Origin: Solirubrobacter deserti
GTDB taxonomy: Bacteria; Actinomycetota; Thermoleophilia; Solirubrobacterales; Solirubrobacteraceae
NCBI RefSeq assembly: GCF_003344625.1
Contig: NZ_QPKJ02000003.1
Coordinates: 868,001-932,000, forward strand
Direction of reading: 5' to 3'
Length of the DNA stretch: 64,000 bases
The notes under the pieces were generated by a model that did no database searches, was not told the origin of the DNA, and saw nothing but the letters and a program-made list of their open reading frames with translations. A program made the position numbers and the translations under genes. Positions within the stretch are counted from its first letter, which is position 1. Every line of letters starts with the position of its first letter. Of the stretch, positions 50,775 through 64,000 are shown piece by piece.

Positions 50775-51478
50775 CCCCGCTCCCGCCCGAGCTCGCGCTG
50801 CTGCGCGAGGACCTGGCCGCCGCGGCCCGCCGGCGTGCGCGCCGCCGCCGCTGGCCGCGTGTCCTCGTCGTCTCGGGGTTCGTCACGCTCACGTTCGGCA
50901 CGGCCGCCGTCGGCACCGGCCTCGTCGAGTCGCCCTTCTCGGGCGACGAGCGCACCGTGACCGTCGAGGGTGAGCGCATCCCCTGCACGCGGACTGCGCG
51001 CGGGGAGCTGTGCCGGTTCCGTCCCGGCGAGGGTGTGGGCCCGGCGCAGCTCGCGCGGGCACTGCGCGCACGGGGCGCCGAGTTCGGCGTCACGGAGACC
51101 CGGAGCGCGAACGCGTACAACCGCACCGGCATCCGCGTGGGCGAGCGCCCCGCGGGCCGGGGCGGCTACCGCAGCACCGGCCCGCTGACGGTCACGATCA
51201 CGGTCGACGGCGGCGCACCGGTGACGTGCGGCCGCACGGGCCCCATCTGCCGTGCGTACCGCGAGGACACGCGGCGTGGCGACTTCCAGCCGCTGCTGCG
51301 CACCCTCGACGCGCGCCGGATCGTGATCGAGACCACGAGCCGCTGCCGGCTGGCAAAGCGCTACGAGTGTGAGGGCGCGCCCCGCGAGCGCGCGATCCGG
51401 CTCTCGCGCGACCCGCAGGCGATCCCCGAGCCGAGCACGACCTACAGCTACGCGAGATTGACCGTCACACGCCGCTGA
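50771..51478 (+). CDS. Transmembrane protein coupled to the ECF sigma gene
   Basis: 235 residues. A short cytoplasmic N terminus rich in Arg is followed by one transmembrane helix (VLVVSGFVTLTFGTAAVGTGL) and an extracytoplasmic domain with several Cys (CTRTARGELCRF, CGRTGPICRAY, CRLAKRYEC). There is no zinc anti-sigma motif. ATG 50771 overlaps the sigma TGA (ATGA). The context suggests an anti-sigma or sensor partner; the six or more Cys suggest disulphides outside the cell. Confidence 0.65.
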   Translation: MTPLPPELALLREDLAAAARRRARRRRWPRVLVVSGFVTLTFGTAAVGTGLVESPFSGDERTVTVEGERIPCTRTARGELCRFRPGEGVGPAQLARALRARGAEFGVTETRSANAYNRTGIRVGERPAGRGGYRSTGPLTVTITVDGGAPVTCGRTGPICRAYREDTRRGDFQPLLRTLDARRIVIETTSRCRLAKRYECEGAPRERAIRLSRDPQAIPEPSTTYSYARLTVTRR

Positions 51479-51481
51479 GCC

Positions 51482-51493
51482 GCGGCATAGGGC
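51482..51493 (+). promoter_or_regulatory. 12-bp motif upstream of the PAD-like gene
   Basis: GCGGCATAGGGC, identical to 50202-50213 before the ECF sigma gene, 4 nt before ATG 51498. Shared motif and distance suggest a common sigma. Confidence 0.5.
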
Positions 51494-51497
51494 AGCG

Positions 51498-53210
51498 ATG
51501 CGAATCCTGCCCATGACCGCGTTGCTGGTGCTCGCAACGACCGCAAACGCGACAGCTGTTGCTAAAGAGGGACAGTCCCTCTTCAGGAAAGCAGCGCCCG
51601 TCGCCGACCTGCAGGCCGACGCGCCGCTGCGCTTCCTTCCCAACGTCGACGACGACTCCGGCCGCTGCGCCGGCCCGCTCGCCCAGCTGGTCAAGACCGG
51701 CTTCGCCCCGGACGAGCCGGCGAAGTGCCACGACGCGGCCGACACGGTCGTCAATGGCCCCGAGGACGCGGCCGACCTGACCCCGCTGCGGGTCGCCGCG
51801 TGGCCGCAGGCACCCGACGACGCGACGGCCACCGTGACCGTCGCCGGCAACGCGCGCCTGATGCGCGACGGTGCGCAGTTCGCGGGCACGCTGACCGCCG
51901 CCGAACTGCGCGCCGGCGTCGAGCTCGGGATCGAAGGGCTGGACGTCGCCCGCGCGCCCGGCACCGGCGGCGCGGCCTTCACGCTCACGGTCGCGAGCGG
52001 CGGGGAGACGGCCACGAACACGCTCACCGGCGAGGTCGCGCCCGTCCTGTTCCCCGACGCCCGGCAGGCGCCGCAGACGCTCTACGCCCGCCGCGCGCCC
52101 ACCGAGAAGGAGGTGCGGGCGCGCATCGACGAGGCCAAGTCGGTGTGGGCGCGCATCCGGCGCGAGATGAAGACCAAGCCGGCCGAGGTGCTCAAGGGCC
52201 TGCCCTCGCTCAAGCGCTACCGCCAGGACCCTGAGGGCCTCAAGCGCTTCGCGGAGCAGGAGATCGAGGCCGCCGGCGACGGCGAGCGCGCGTGGCAGCG
52301 CTTCGCCCGCGCCTACAAGAAGACGCTGCAGAAGGCCGCGCCCGTGCGCGACTTCGAGGGCGCGGTGTTCGCCCAAGACGCGTTCGAGACCGGCATCGCG
52401 GCCACGCCGCGCGGGTCGATCCGCGTGTCCGTGCTCGCGCCCGGCGTCCAGAGCCCGCGCCTGACCGGCCGGCTCGCCGCCGGCGCGGCGTGGCCGTACC
52501 AGGAGCTGCGCGGCCGCGACAAGGGCGTGGTGGCGGGTGACTACGACGCCACGGGCGACCTCGAGCCGACGCCGCCGGCGCCCGGCGCGCCGCTCGGCAA
52601 GCTGCTCGTCGGCAGCGACCCCGGCGACGCGTGGTCGAAGTTCCTGGCCGCCCAGGGCCAGCAGCCCGTGGTGGAGATCGACACCTCCGCGCTCGCGGTC
52701 GGCCACGTCGACGAGATCGTGGCGGTCATCCCGACGACCACCGGCAAGGGCTGGGTGCTCGCCGTGGCCGACCCGGGCGGGGCGCTGAAACTCGTGCCCA
52801 AGGGCGAGCGGCTGGAGCGCGGCGTCGCCCGCGGCAGCCGCACGATGGCGCCCGGGCTGGACGCGCTCGCGGCGCGGCTGAAGACCGAGCTCGACGCCGA
52901 CGTCGTCCGCTTCCCGGTGCTGTTCGGCCCGGGCGACGGCGGGCTCTACGCCGCCACCGGCAACCCCGTCAACGGGGTGGCCGTCGGCAATCGGACGTTC
53001 CTGGCCGCGGACCCGCACGGCCCCGAGCGCGGCGGAAAGGACGTCTTCAAGGCCGCCATCGCCCATGCCCTCAAGGGGCGCGGAGTCAACCTGCGCTGGG
53101 TCGACACGCTGCCGTTCCCGCACGTGCGGCTCGGTGAGACCCACTGCTACACCAACGCCGTCCGCGACCCGGGCGCGCTCAGACGGTGGTGGGAGGCCGC
53201 CGGAGCGTAG
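51498..53210 (+). CDS. Secreted peptidyl-arginine deiminase (animal-type PAD) homologue
   Basis: 570 residues. A signal peptide is at 1-21. A beta-rich N-terminal region to about 270 corresponds to the PAD cupredoxin/Ig-like domains. The catalytic alpha/beta propeller follows: FAQDAFETGI (Asp294), VGHVDEIVAVIP (His403, Asp405) and GETHCYTN (Cys550). These match human PAD4 Asp350, His471, Asp473 and Cys645 in order and spacing. PADs convert peptidyl arginine to citrulline with Ca2+. Residues 23-30 (KEGQSLFR) are encoded by a copy of the dispersed palindrome. The TAG stop lies within a TAGACT box ahead of glgB. Confidence 0.8.
   Translation: MRILPMTALLVLATTANATAVAKEGQSLFRKAAPVADLQADAPLRFLPNVDDDSGRCAGPLAQLVKTGFAPDEPAKCHDAADTVVNGPEDAADLTPLRVAAWPQAPDDATATVTVAGNARLMRDGAQFAGTLTAAELRAGVELGIEGLDVARAPGTGGAAFTLTVASGGETATNTLTGEVAPVLFPDARQAPQTLYARRAPTEKEVRARIDEAKSVWARIRREMKTKPAEVLKGLPSLKRYRQDPEGLKRFAEQEIEAAGDGERAWQRFARAYKKTLQKAAPVRDFEGAVFAQDAFETGIAATPRGSIRVSVLAPGVQSPRLTGRLAAGAAWPYQELRGRDKGVVAGDYDATGDLEPTPPAPGAPLGKLLVGSDPGDAWSKFLAAQGQQPVVEIDTSALAVGHVDEIVAVIPTTTGKGWVLAVADPGGALKLVPKGERLERGVARGSRTMAPGLDALAARLKTELDADVVRFPVLFGPGDGGLYAATGNPVNGVAVGNRTFLAADPHGPERGGKDVFKAAIAHALKGRGVNLRWVDTLPFPHVRLGETHCYTNAVRDPGALRRWWEAAGA
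51562..51587. repeat. Dispersed palindromic element, copy 3, inside the PAD-like gene
   Basis: TAAAGAGGGAC (51563-51573), central A, GTCCCTCTTCA (51575-51585), with one mismatch between arms. Same family as 984-1010. It is in frame, right after the signal peptide, and adds KEGQSLFR. Confidence 0.75.
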
Positions 53211-53276
53211 ACTCGCGCGCCGACGGCCAACTTCGGGCTTGCGAGCCCGCCGTACAGGGAAGGCAACCGAGCGACC

Positions 53277-55457
<2,181 letters not shown>

Positions 55458-55473
55458 TGGGGTGATCTGCGCG

Positions 55474-55498
55474 GTGGTGTCGCTGCCTGCGACACCAC
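55474..55498 (+). terminator. Rho-independent-like terminator after glgB
   Basis: GTGGTGTCGC and GCGACACCAC make a perfect 10-bp stem with loop TGCCT, 17 nt after the glgB stop. There is no U tract, as is usual in GC-rich Actinobacteria. Confidence 0.65.
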
Positions 55499-55625
55499 GC
55501 GGCCCTCCGTGTGGAGAACGCTTTCCGCCAGCAAACGGCCCACGGCCAAGGATTCCGGGTACGACGGGCGGGCGCGGGAGCGCGGGCGCGTCAAGACGGC
55601 GGGCACCGGGCCGATGTAACGAGGT

Positions 55626-56597
55626 GTGGAAGAAGAACGCCGCCTCATGGGTCCGGTCTCCGGGCTGCTCTGGCTCGCCGCGACGGTCGTCGCGGTGGTG
55701 TGCCGCTTCGTGCCCGGCGCACCCGACGGTCATGACGCGCTGTTCTGGGGCCTCGCCGGCTTCACGGCGGCCTACTCCGTCGCCTGCATCACGCGGCTGA
55801 TCCCCTGGCACAGGGTCTCCATCGAAGGCCACGCGATCACGGTCGTGGCCTGCCAGCCGCTCGTCGCGACGGCCCTCTACGTCACGGGTGGCGCCGACGC
55901 CTACCTCGGCCCGGTGCTCGTGCTGCCGATGCTCTACGTCGCCTACTTCTTCCCGCTGCGCTACGCGGTCCCGCTCGGCGCCGTCGAGATCCTCACCTAC
56001 GCCTCCCCGCTGCTGGCCGGTGACCAGGGCCACATGCTCGTGCACCGCACGATCTCGTACGCGGTCGCCTACGTCGGCCTGGTCGCCACGATCCAGTTCC
56101 TCAAGCGCCGCCTGGTCGCGGCGGAGCGCCACCAGCACCGGATCGCGCGCGTGGACCCGCTGACCGGGCTCGCGAACCGGCGCGCATTCGACGAGGCGCT
56201 GGACGCCGCCTTCGCGGACGACCGTACGTTCACCGCCGCGCTGGTCGACATCGACTACTTCAAGCAGATCAACGACCGCTTCGGCCACACCACGGGCGAC
56301 CGCGTCCTGCGCGAGCTGGCCGCGCACGCCTCGGCCGCGGTGCGCTCCGGTGATTGCCTGGCCCGCATCGGCGGCGACGAGTTCGCGCTCGTGGCCCCGG
56401 GCGCGGGCGCCGAGACCGCCGAGCGGCTCAGCGAGACCCTGCGCGCCGCCGGTCTGCGCGTGGACGCCGGCGACGGCCCGGTCTCACTCACCGTCGTCGC
56501 CGCCGTCCATCCCACCGACGGCGAGGACCGCGCCACGCTGTTGCGCGCCCTCGACCGCCGGCTGCACGACATCAAGGACGCGCGCGCTTCACGCTGA
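55626..56597 (+). CDS. Membrane diguanylate cyclase (GGDEF)
   Basis: 323 residues. About five N-terminal membrane segments (to about 165) form a MASE-like sensor. The GGDEF domain has DPLTGLANRRAF, VDIDYFKQINDRFGH and the active loop RIGGDEFAL. An RSGD I-site sits five residues before GGDEF, so product inhibition is expected. GTG 55626 is taken as the start; ATG 55647 is possible. It converts GTP to c-di-GMP. The end overlaps the convergent gene by 26 nt. Confidence 0.88.
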   Translation: MEEERRLMGPVSGLLWLAATVVAVVCRFVPGAPDGHDALFWGLAGFTAAYSVACITRLIPWHRVSIEGHAITVVACQPLVATALYVTGGADAYLGPVLVLPMLYVAYFFPLRYAVPLGAVEILTYASPLLAGDQGHMLVHRTISYAVAYVGLVATIQFLKRRLVAAERHQHRIARVDPLTGLANRRAFDEALDAAFADDRTFTAALVDIDYFKQINDRFGHTTGDRVLRELAAHASAAVRSGDCLARIGGDEFALVAPGAGAETAERLSETLRAAGLRVDAGDGPVSLTVVAAVHPTDGEDRATLLRALDRRLHDIKDARASR

Positions 56598-57798
56598 CGA
56601 CGCGGCTCGTACCGGACACGTGCAGGCCGTTGTCGCGCGGGTTCACGACGACGCGGTAGTTCATGGTGCGGCTGCGCGAGCGCGTGAACGTGAAGGTGTA
56701 GCGGGAGCGGTCGCCGGACAGCGCGGACACGTTCGTCCGCGTCACCGGGATCCAGCGACCGCTCCGCGACTGGCGCTGGAGCGAGGCCCGGCCACTGGGC
56801 ACCGATGGCCAGATCGTGCCCGTCACCCGGGTACGGCGGGTGGAGACACGGCTCGTCTTCAGCCCCACTTTGACGGCCACGTTGATGGTGGAGACGCCGC
56901 TGGTGACCACGTTCGGGGTGCGTGTGGCGACGCGCAGGCGCGTGGTGGCGAACAGCGGCGGGACGGTCAGGGTGAAGGCGCCCGAGCTGCTGGAGTTGGC
57001 CGTCGCAACGGGAATCCAGGCGCCCTGGAACGGGAAGTCGAGCTTCTCCACGGCGACCGGTGTCGTGCCGGAGCCGCTCACCGTGCCGGTGATCGTGAGG
57101 CCGCTGCCCCAGGTCGGCCGGACGGTCGACGGCGTGATCGCGACGCCGGTCGGCACGCGCGGCGTCGTGAACGTGCGGTTGCTCGTGCGCGCCACGCCGG
57201 CGGCGCTCGTGGCCACGGCGCGGAAGTTGTAGCGGGTGTTCGGCCGCAGGCCGCCGATCGCGGCGCTCACCGAGACGGTCGAGGTGCCCGCGCCGATCGC
57301 CTGCGGCGGCGTGCGGGTGCCGTAGGACGTCGAGGTCCCGTACTCGAAGTAGACGTTCGTCGCCAGCCCGCGCGGGTTCACGCCCGCGTTGAGCGTGGCC
57401 GTGGTGCCGGTCACGGCCGTGGCGGCACGGCTGGACATCGACGGCAGCGAAGGCGCGCTCGCGGTGCGGAAGGTGCGGTCCCCACCGGTCACGGGGGTGC
57501 CGCCGGCCTGGTTGGCCACGATCCGGTAGTGGTAGGTGGTGTTCGCCGACAACCCGCTGAGCTGCGCCCGGGCGGGGACGTCGGCGCTGCCGCTGCCGGC
57601 GTCCACGTCGGGCGTGGTCAGGCCGTAGGAGGTCGAGGTCCCGTACTCGAAGCGGTAGGTCGTCGCCGCTCCGTTCGGGTTCACGACGCCGGTGAGCGCG
57701 GCCGAGCCCGTGGTCACGGACTCCGCCGCGCCGGTGGACGCGGTCGGGGCGGCCTGCGCGGCGAAAAGGGCGCTGACGAGAAGGGCGGCGATCTGCAT
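56572..57798 (-). CDS. Secreted protein with two fibronectin-III-like domains
   Basis: 408 residues. A signal peptide (MQIAALLVSALFAAQA) precedes two similar domains of about 90 residues, each with the pattern ATTYRFEYGTSTSYG / TTYHYRIVA and ATNVYFEYGTSTSYG / TRYNFRAVA. These are fibronectin III-like or PKD-like. A Ser/Thr-rich beta region ends with an Arg-rich tail (RVVSVKRARP). No catalytic motif is visible; an adhesive or surface role is likely. Confidence 0.75.
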   Translation of the reverse strand: MQIAALLVSALFAAQAAPTASTGAAESVTTGSAALTGVVNPNGAATTYRFEYGTSTSYGLTTPDVDAGSGSADVPARAQLSGLSANTTYHYRIVANQAGGTPVTGGDRTFRTASAPSLPSMSSRAATAVTGTTATLNAGVNPRGLATNVYFEYGTSTSYGTRTPPQAIGAGTSTVSVSAAIGGLRPNTRYNFRAVATSAAGVARTSNRTFTTPRVPTGVAITPSTVRPTWGSGLTITGTVSGSGTTPVAVEKLDFPFQGAWIPVATANSSSSGAFTLTVPPLFATTRLRVATRTPNVVTSGVSTINVAVKVGLKTSRVSTRRTRVTGTIWPSVPSGRASLQRQSRSGRWIPVTRTNVSALSGDRSRYTFTFTRSRSRTMNYRVVVNPRDNGLHVSGTSRVVSVKRARP

Positions 57799-57838
57799 GG
57801 CAGGCGTGTGAACACGCGGCCCGCTTGAATGATGCGCC

Positions 57839-58768
57839 ATGCCGAAGACGCCGGTCATCATCGATTGCGACCCGGGCCACGACGACGCGATGGCCCTGCT
57901 GCTCGCGCTCGCGAGCGAAGAGCTGGAGGTCGTGGCGGTCACGACCGTGGCCGGGAACCAGACGCTCGACAAGGTCACGGCGAACGCCATCCGTGTCCTC
58001 GACGTCGCCGAGGCCGACCACATCCCGGTCGCCGCGGGTGCCGACCGCCCGCTCGTGCACGACACGGCCCGCGTGGCCGATGAAGTGCACGGCGAGACGG
58101 GTCTCGACGGTCCCGACCTCCCGCCGCCGTCACGCGCGCCGGAGCCGCTGCACGCGGTCGAGCTGATGGCGCGCGAGCTGCGCGAGCGTCCGCTGACGAT
58201 CGTCGCCGTCGGCCCGCTGACGAACGTCGCGCTGCTGATCGCGATGTACCCCGAGCTGGTCGAGAGCATCGAGGACATCGTCGTCATGGGCGGTGCGATC
58301 GGGCTCGGCAACGTCACGCCCAGCGCGGAGTTCAATATCTGGTGCGACCCGGAGGCGGCCAAGCGCGTCTTCGAGTCCGACGCCGACGTGACGATGATCG
58401 GCCTCGACGTCACGCATCGGGCCATGCTGAGCGCGGCGCGCGCGGAGCAACTGCGCTCCACCGGCCGCGCGGGCGCGGTCGTCGCCGATCTGCACGCGTT
58501 CTACCGACGGTTCCATCTCGAGGTCTATGGGCATGACGACACCCCAGTGCACGATGCCCTCGCCGTCGCCCACGTGATCGACCCCCAGATCCTGCGCACC
58601 GCGCAGCTCAGCGTCGAGCTCGACGTCACCCAAGGCCCCTGCCGCGGGCGGACCGTCGTCGACCAGCTGCGCCGCACGGACCGCCCCGCCAACGCGCACG
58701 TCGCCGTCGACGTCGACGCGGACCGCTTCATCGACCTGTTGACCGGACGGATCGGCTCGCTGGCGTGA
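57839..58768 (+). CDS. Inosine-uridine-preferring nucleoside hydrolase
   Basis: 309 residues. The Ca2+ site DxDxxxDD is seen as IIDCDPGHDDAM (Asp9, 11, 15, 16). Other motifs: VAVGPLTNVALL, EFNIWCDPEAAK and the catalytic His region HDALAVAHV. It splits ribonucleosides into ribose and base in the cytoplasm. Its stop overlaps the treZ start (GTGA), an unusual pairing with trehalose genes. AATGAT lies 5 nt upstream of ATG 57839. Confidence 0.9.
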   Translation: MPKTPVIIDCDPGHDDAMALLLALASEELEVVAVTTVAGNQTLDKVTANAIRVLDVAEADHIPVAAGADRPLVHDTARVADEVHGETGLDGPDLPPPSRAPEPLHAVELMARELRERPLTIVAVGPLTNVALLIAMYPELVESIEDIVVMGGAIGLGNVTPSAEFNIWCDPEAAKRVFESDADVTMIGLDVTHRAMLSAARAEQLRSTGRAGAVVADLHAFYRRFHLEVYGHDDTPVHDALAVAHVIDPQILRTAQLSVELDVTQGPCRGRTVVDQLRRTDRPANAHVAVDVDADRFIDLLTGRIGSLA

Positions 58769-60491
58769 GCGCCGACTACCCCTTCCTGCGCCGGCTCGGC
58801 GCGTTCCCGGGCCGCCACGGCCGCACGGAGTTCCGCGTCTGGGCGCCGGACCCGACCGAGGTCCTGCTGCGTGCGGCCGGTGCCGATCACGCGCTCGACC
58901 TGGTCGGGCACGGCATCTACGAGGCCGTCCTGGACGTCCCCGCCGGTACGGACTACGAGTACGTGATCGACGGCGAGCCGCTGCCGGACCCGTGCTCGCG
59001 CTGGCAGCCACAGGGCCTGCGCGGCCCGTCGCGCGTCTTGGACCCGGAGGCGTTCGAGTGGACCGACAACGCGTTCCGCACGCCCGGACTGCACGACGCC
59101 GTCATCTACGAGCTGCACGTGGGCACGTTCTCGCCCGAGGGGACGTTCGCGGGCGCGATCCCGTACCTGCAGGGCCTGGCCGAGCTGGGCGTGACCGTGC
59201 TCGAGCTGATGCCCGTGGCCGAGTTCCCGGGCGCGCGCGGCTGGAGCTACGACGGCGTCTACTTGAGCGCCGCCCAGTCCTCCTACGGCGGCCCGGAACA
59301 GCTGCAGAAGCTGATCGACGCCGCGCACGCCGCGGGCCTGGCCGTGATCCTGGACGTCGTCTACAACCACATCGGCGCCTCCGGCAACAAGGCCGTGCTC
59401 GCCTACGGCCCGTACTTCACGCACAAGCACGAGACGCCCTGGGGCGCTTCCCTCAACGTCGACGGCGAGCACTCCGACGCCGTCCGCGAGTGGGTGTGCC
59501 AGAGCGCGGAGCAGTGGATCCGCGACTTCCACTTCGACGGCCTGCGCCTGGACGCGATCCACGCCATCGTGGACTCCAGCCCCGAGCACCTCGTGGCCGA
59601 GGTCACCCGCCGCGTGCATGCGATCAACCCGGGCGCGCTCGTGATCGCCGAGTCCGGCATGAACGACCCGAAGGTCATGCGCGTCCCGGAGCTCGGCGGC
59701 TACGGCTGCGACGCCGCCTGGGCGGACGACTTCCACCACGCGCTGCGCGTCCTGCTCACGGGCGAGACGCAGGGCTGGTATGAGGAGTTCGACTCGATGG
59801 AGCTCCTCGCCAAGGCCTTCCGGCGCCCGCACGTCCACGACGGCAACTACTCGACGTTCCGCAAGCGCCGCTTCGGGGCGCCGGCCTTCGATGTGGGCCC
59901 GGAGCACTTCGTCGTCTTCTCCGCCGATCACGACCAGGTCGGCAACCGCGCGTTCGGCGACCGCCTGCCCGTGGAGACGCGCCCGCTCGCGGCGTTCTGC
60001 ACGCTTTTGTCACCCTTCACGCCGATGCTCTTCCAGGGCGAGGAATACGGCGAGCGGGCGCCGTTCCAGTTCTTCACGGACCACATCGACCCGGAGATCG
60101 CCGACGCCACGCGCGAGGGGCGCCGGCGCGAGTTCGCCTCCTTCGCCGCGTTCGCCGGCGAGGAGGTGCCCGACCCGCAGGACCCGGAGACCTTCCAGCG
60201 TTCCAAGCTGACGCGCGAAGGCGAGCCCGCGGGCCTGCTGGAGCTGCACCGCGAGCTGCTGCGCGTCCGGCGCGAGCTGCCCGCGGGCGATGTCGAAGAC
60301 GTGACCTTTGACGAGCGGGCCGGCTGGCTCGCCGTCAAGCGCGGTGACTACACGCTGCTGGCGAACTTCGCCCGCGCGACCGTGCATGTGCCCCGAGAGC
60401 AGACCGAGGAACTAGTGCTAGCCACCCACGAGCCCACGCTCGAACCAGGATTCGTCGTCCTCCCGCCGTTGTCCGGAGCGCTGGTCCGCTG

Positions 60492-60492
<1 letters not shown>
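58765..60492 (+). CDS. treZ: Malto-oligosyltrehalose trehalohydrolase (GH13_10)
   Basis: 575 residues. An N-terminal CBM48-like domain (EFRVWAPDPTEVLL) precedes the barrel: DGLRLDAIHAIVD (nucleophile Asp), LVIAESGMNDPKV (acid Glu), SADHDQVGNRAFGDR (Asp). It releases free trehalose from the TreY product. GTG 58765 overlaps the nucleoside hydrolase stop; the treX ATG overlaps its own TGA. Confidence 0.92.
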
Positions 60493-62608
<2,116 letters not shown>

Positions 62609-62612
<4 letters not shown>

Positions 62613-64000
62613 CCGAGCTGCGCGCGACCTACCGACTGCAGCTCGCCGGCGACTTCGGGTTCGCCGCCGCGCGCGAGCTCGTCCCGTACCTGGCGGAGCT
62701 CGGCGTCTCGCACGTGTACCTGCCGCCGTCGTTCCAGGCTCGCGAGGGCTCGATGCACGGCTACGACGTCGTCGATCCGGGCTCGATCTCGAACGAGCTG
62801 GGCGGCGAGGCCGAGTTCATGGCCCTGGTCGAGGCCGCGCGCGAGCACGGGCTGGGCGTGATCCTCGACATCGTCCCGAACCACATGGCGACGGACGAGA
62901 AGAACCGCTACTGGAGCGATCCGGAGCTCAAGACCAAGTTCTTCGACATCGACGAGCAGACGGGCCGGCACCGGCGCTTCTTCGACATCGACCACCTCGC
63001 GGCGGTCCGCCAAGAGGACCCGGAGGTGTTCGAGGAGACGCACCGGCTGGCGCTGCAGCTGGTCCGCGACGGCGTTGTCGACGGGCTGCGGATCGACCAC
63101 CCGGACGGGCTCGCCGACCCCGCCGGGTACCTGGAGCGGCTGCGCGAGGGCGGCGCCGAGCACGTGTGGGTGGAGAAGATCCTCGACCCGGGCGAGCCGC
63201 TGCGCGACTGGCCGATCGAGGGGACCGTCGGCTACGAGTTCCTCAACGACGTCGCCGCGCTGTTCGTCGACCCGGCCGGCGAGGCGCCGCTCACGGACCT
63301 GTGGGTGGAAGTGAGCGGGGACGACCGCCGCTTCGGTGAGCTCGCGTTCGAGGCCAAGCTCGAGCAGGCGCGGACGGCGTTCGCGCCGGAGGTCGAGCGG
63401 CTGCTGCGCGAGGCGCCGGAGCGCGTGGCCGGGCTCGAGCGCGCGCTCGCCTCGCTGCCGGTGTACCGGACCTACGTGGAGCCGTGGTCGGGGAAGGTGA
63501 CCGACGAGGACCGGCACGCGGTCGCCGAGGCCGGGCTGCCCGCGTCGCTGGCCTCGAAGCTGCTGCTCGAGGTGCCGGGCTGGGAGGCGTTCGTGACGCG
63601 CTTCCAGCAGACGACGCCGCCCGTGATGGCCAAGGGCGTCGAGGACACGGCGTTCTACCGCTACGCGCGGCTGCTGGCGCTCAACGACGTCGGCGGCGAC
63701 CCGTCGCGCTTCAACGTGAGTGTCTCGGACTTCCACCGCGGCAACGCGGAGCGGGCCGCGCGCTTCCCGAACAACCTCCTGGTCACCCAGACGCACGACA
63801 CCAAGCGCTCCGGCGACGTGCGCGCGCGGATCGGCGCGCTGGCGGGGATGGCGGATGAGTTCGCCTCGCACGTGCAGAACTGGCTGTCGGTCTGCCGCTC
63901 TTTGACGTCCGGCGGCGCGCCGACCCCGGTCGAGCAGCTGTTCATCTTCCAGACGCTGCTGGGCGTGTGGCCGATCTCCGAGGAGCGCCTGGAGCAGTAC
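62609..64000 (+). CDS. treY: Malto-oligosyltrehalose synthase (GH13_26), cut by the window end
   Basis: 464 codons are present before the right edge. The start GTG 62609 overlaps the treX stop (GTGA). It reads ELRATYRLQLAGDFGF, then HGYDVVDPGSISNELGG, VILDIVPNHMA, DGLRIDHPDGLADPAGYL (nucleophile Asp) and FYRYARLLALNDVGG. This is the TreY signature order; it converts the reducing-end linkage of maltodextrin into an alpha,alpha-1,1 bond. It is somewhat shorter in the central region than classical TreY. The C terminus is outside the window. Confidence 0.9.

Overview
The window is very GC-rich, densely coded actinobacterial chromosome. Most start codons overlap the previous stop (GTGA, ATGA, TGATG). 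The GlgE/TreS/Pep2/GlgB alpha-glucan set, ECF sigma pairs, a Ser/Thr kinase with FHA and PP2C partners, and many secreted proteins with Pro/Thr-rich linkers suggest the Thermoleophilia (Solirubrobacter/Conexibacter-like). That placement is inference; no rRNA or marker gene is present. I found no tRNA, rRNA, CRISPR array, transposase or prophage.

Layout. 1-0.95 kb: VOC protein, cytochrome c and a membrane-anchored secreted protein (minus). 0.98-1.08 kb: two copies of a short palindromic element. 1.1-5.9 kb: an endonuclease/exonuclease/phosphatase-family protein, then a complete carbohydrate ABC importer. 5.9-8.9 kb (minus): a branched-chain amino-acid-type ABC transporter with a permease-ATPase fusion and a second ATPase lacking Walker A. 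9.0-12.5 kb: lipoprotein, structured intergenic region, glutamate-cysteine-ligase-like enzyme and two tandem S51 peptidases. 12.5-19.2 kb (minus): very large secreted propeller protein, GH20 hexosaminidase, small basic protein and CBS/DRTGG-type family II pyrophosphatase. 19.4-22.1 kb: transmembrane Ser/Thr kinase convergent with an FHA-HTH protein. 22.2-29.6 kb: lipoprotein, EAL-HDOD protein, histidine kinase/response regulator, ECF sigma with putative anti-sigma partner, and AlgH. 29.6-39.6 kb: secreted metzincin-like protein, aldo/keto reductase, two subtilases, SGNH hydrolase, DUF3159 protein, methyltransferase, PstS-like protein and a circularly permuted OpuAC-type binding protein. 39.6-41.9 kb: YjbR-like protein, phosphoesterase, small secreted protein and PP2C phosphatase. 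41.9-64 kb: alpha-glucan/trehalose genes malQ, glgE, treS, pep2, glgB, treZ, treX and treY (cut by the window end). These are interspersed with an OmpA-like protein, an ECF sigma pair, a secreted peptidyl-arginine deiminase homologue, a diguanylate cyclase and a nucleoside hydrolase.

How the genes fit together. TreS, Pep2 and GlgE convert trehalose to maltose, then maltose-1-phosphate, then linear glucan, which GlgB branches. TreX, TreY and TreZ run back from glycogen to trehalose, and MalQ recycles malto-oligosaccharides. Both halves of a trehalose-glycogen cycle are therefore in one neighbourhood.

Most notable observations. (1) An ABC transporter whose two ATPases together keep exactly one complete ATP site. 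(2) A bacterial homologue of animal-type PAD enzymes with all four catalytic residues, next to an ECF sigma gene that shares a 12-bp upstream motif. (3) A dispersed palindrome, one copy of which is read through in frame inside the PAD gene and another of which supplies a -10-like box to a neighbour. (4) A recurrent NANNNT box exactly 6 nt before start codons, implying widespread leaderless transcription. (5) Several genes whose conserved N termini have no ATG/GTG/TTG but do have ATC, ATT or CTG at the expected place.
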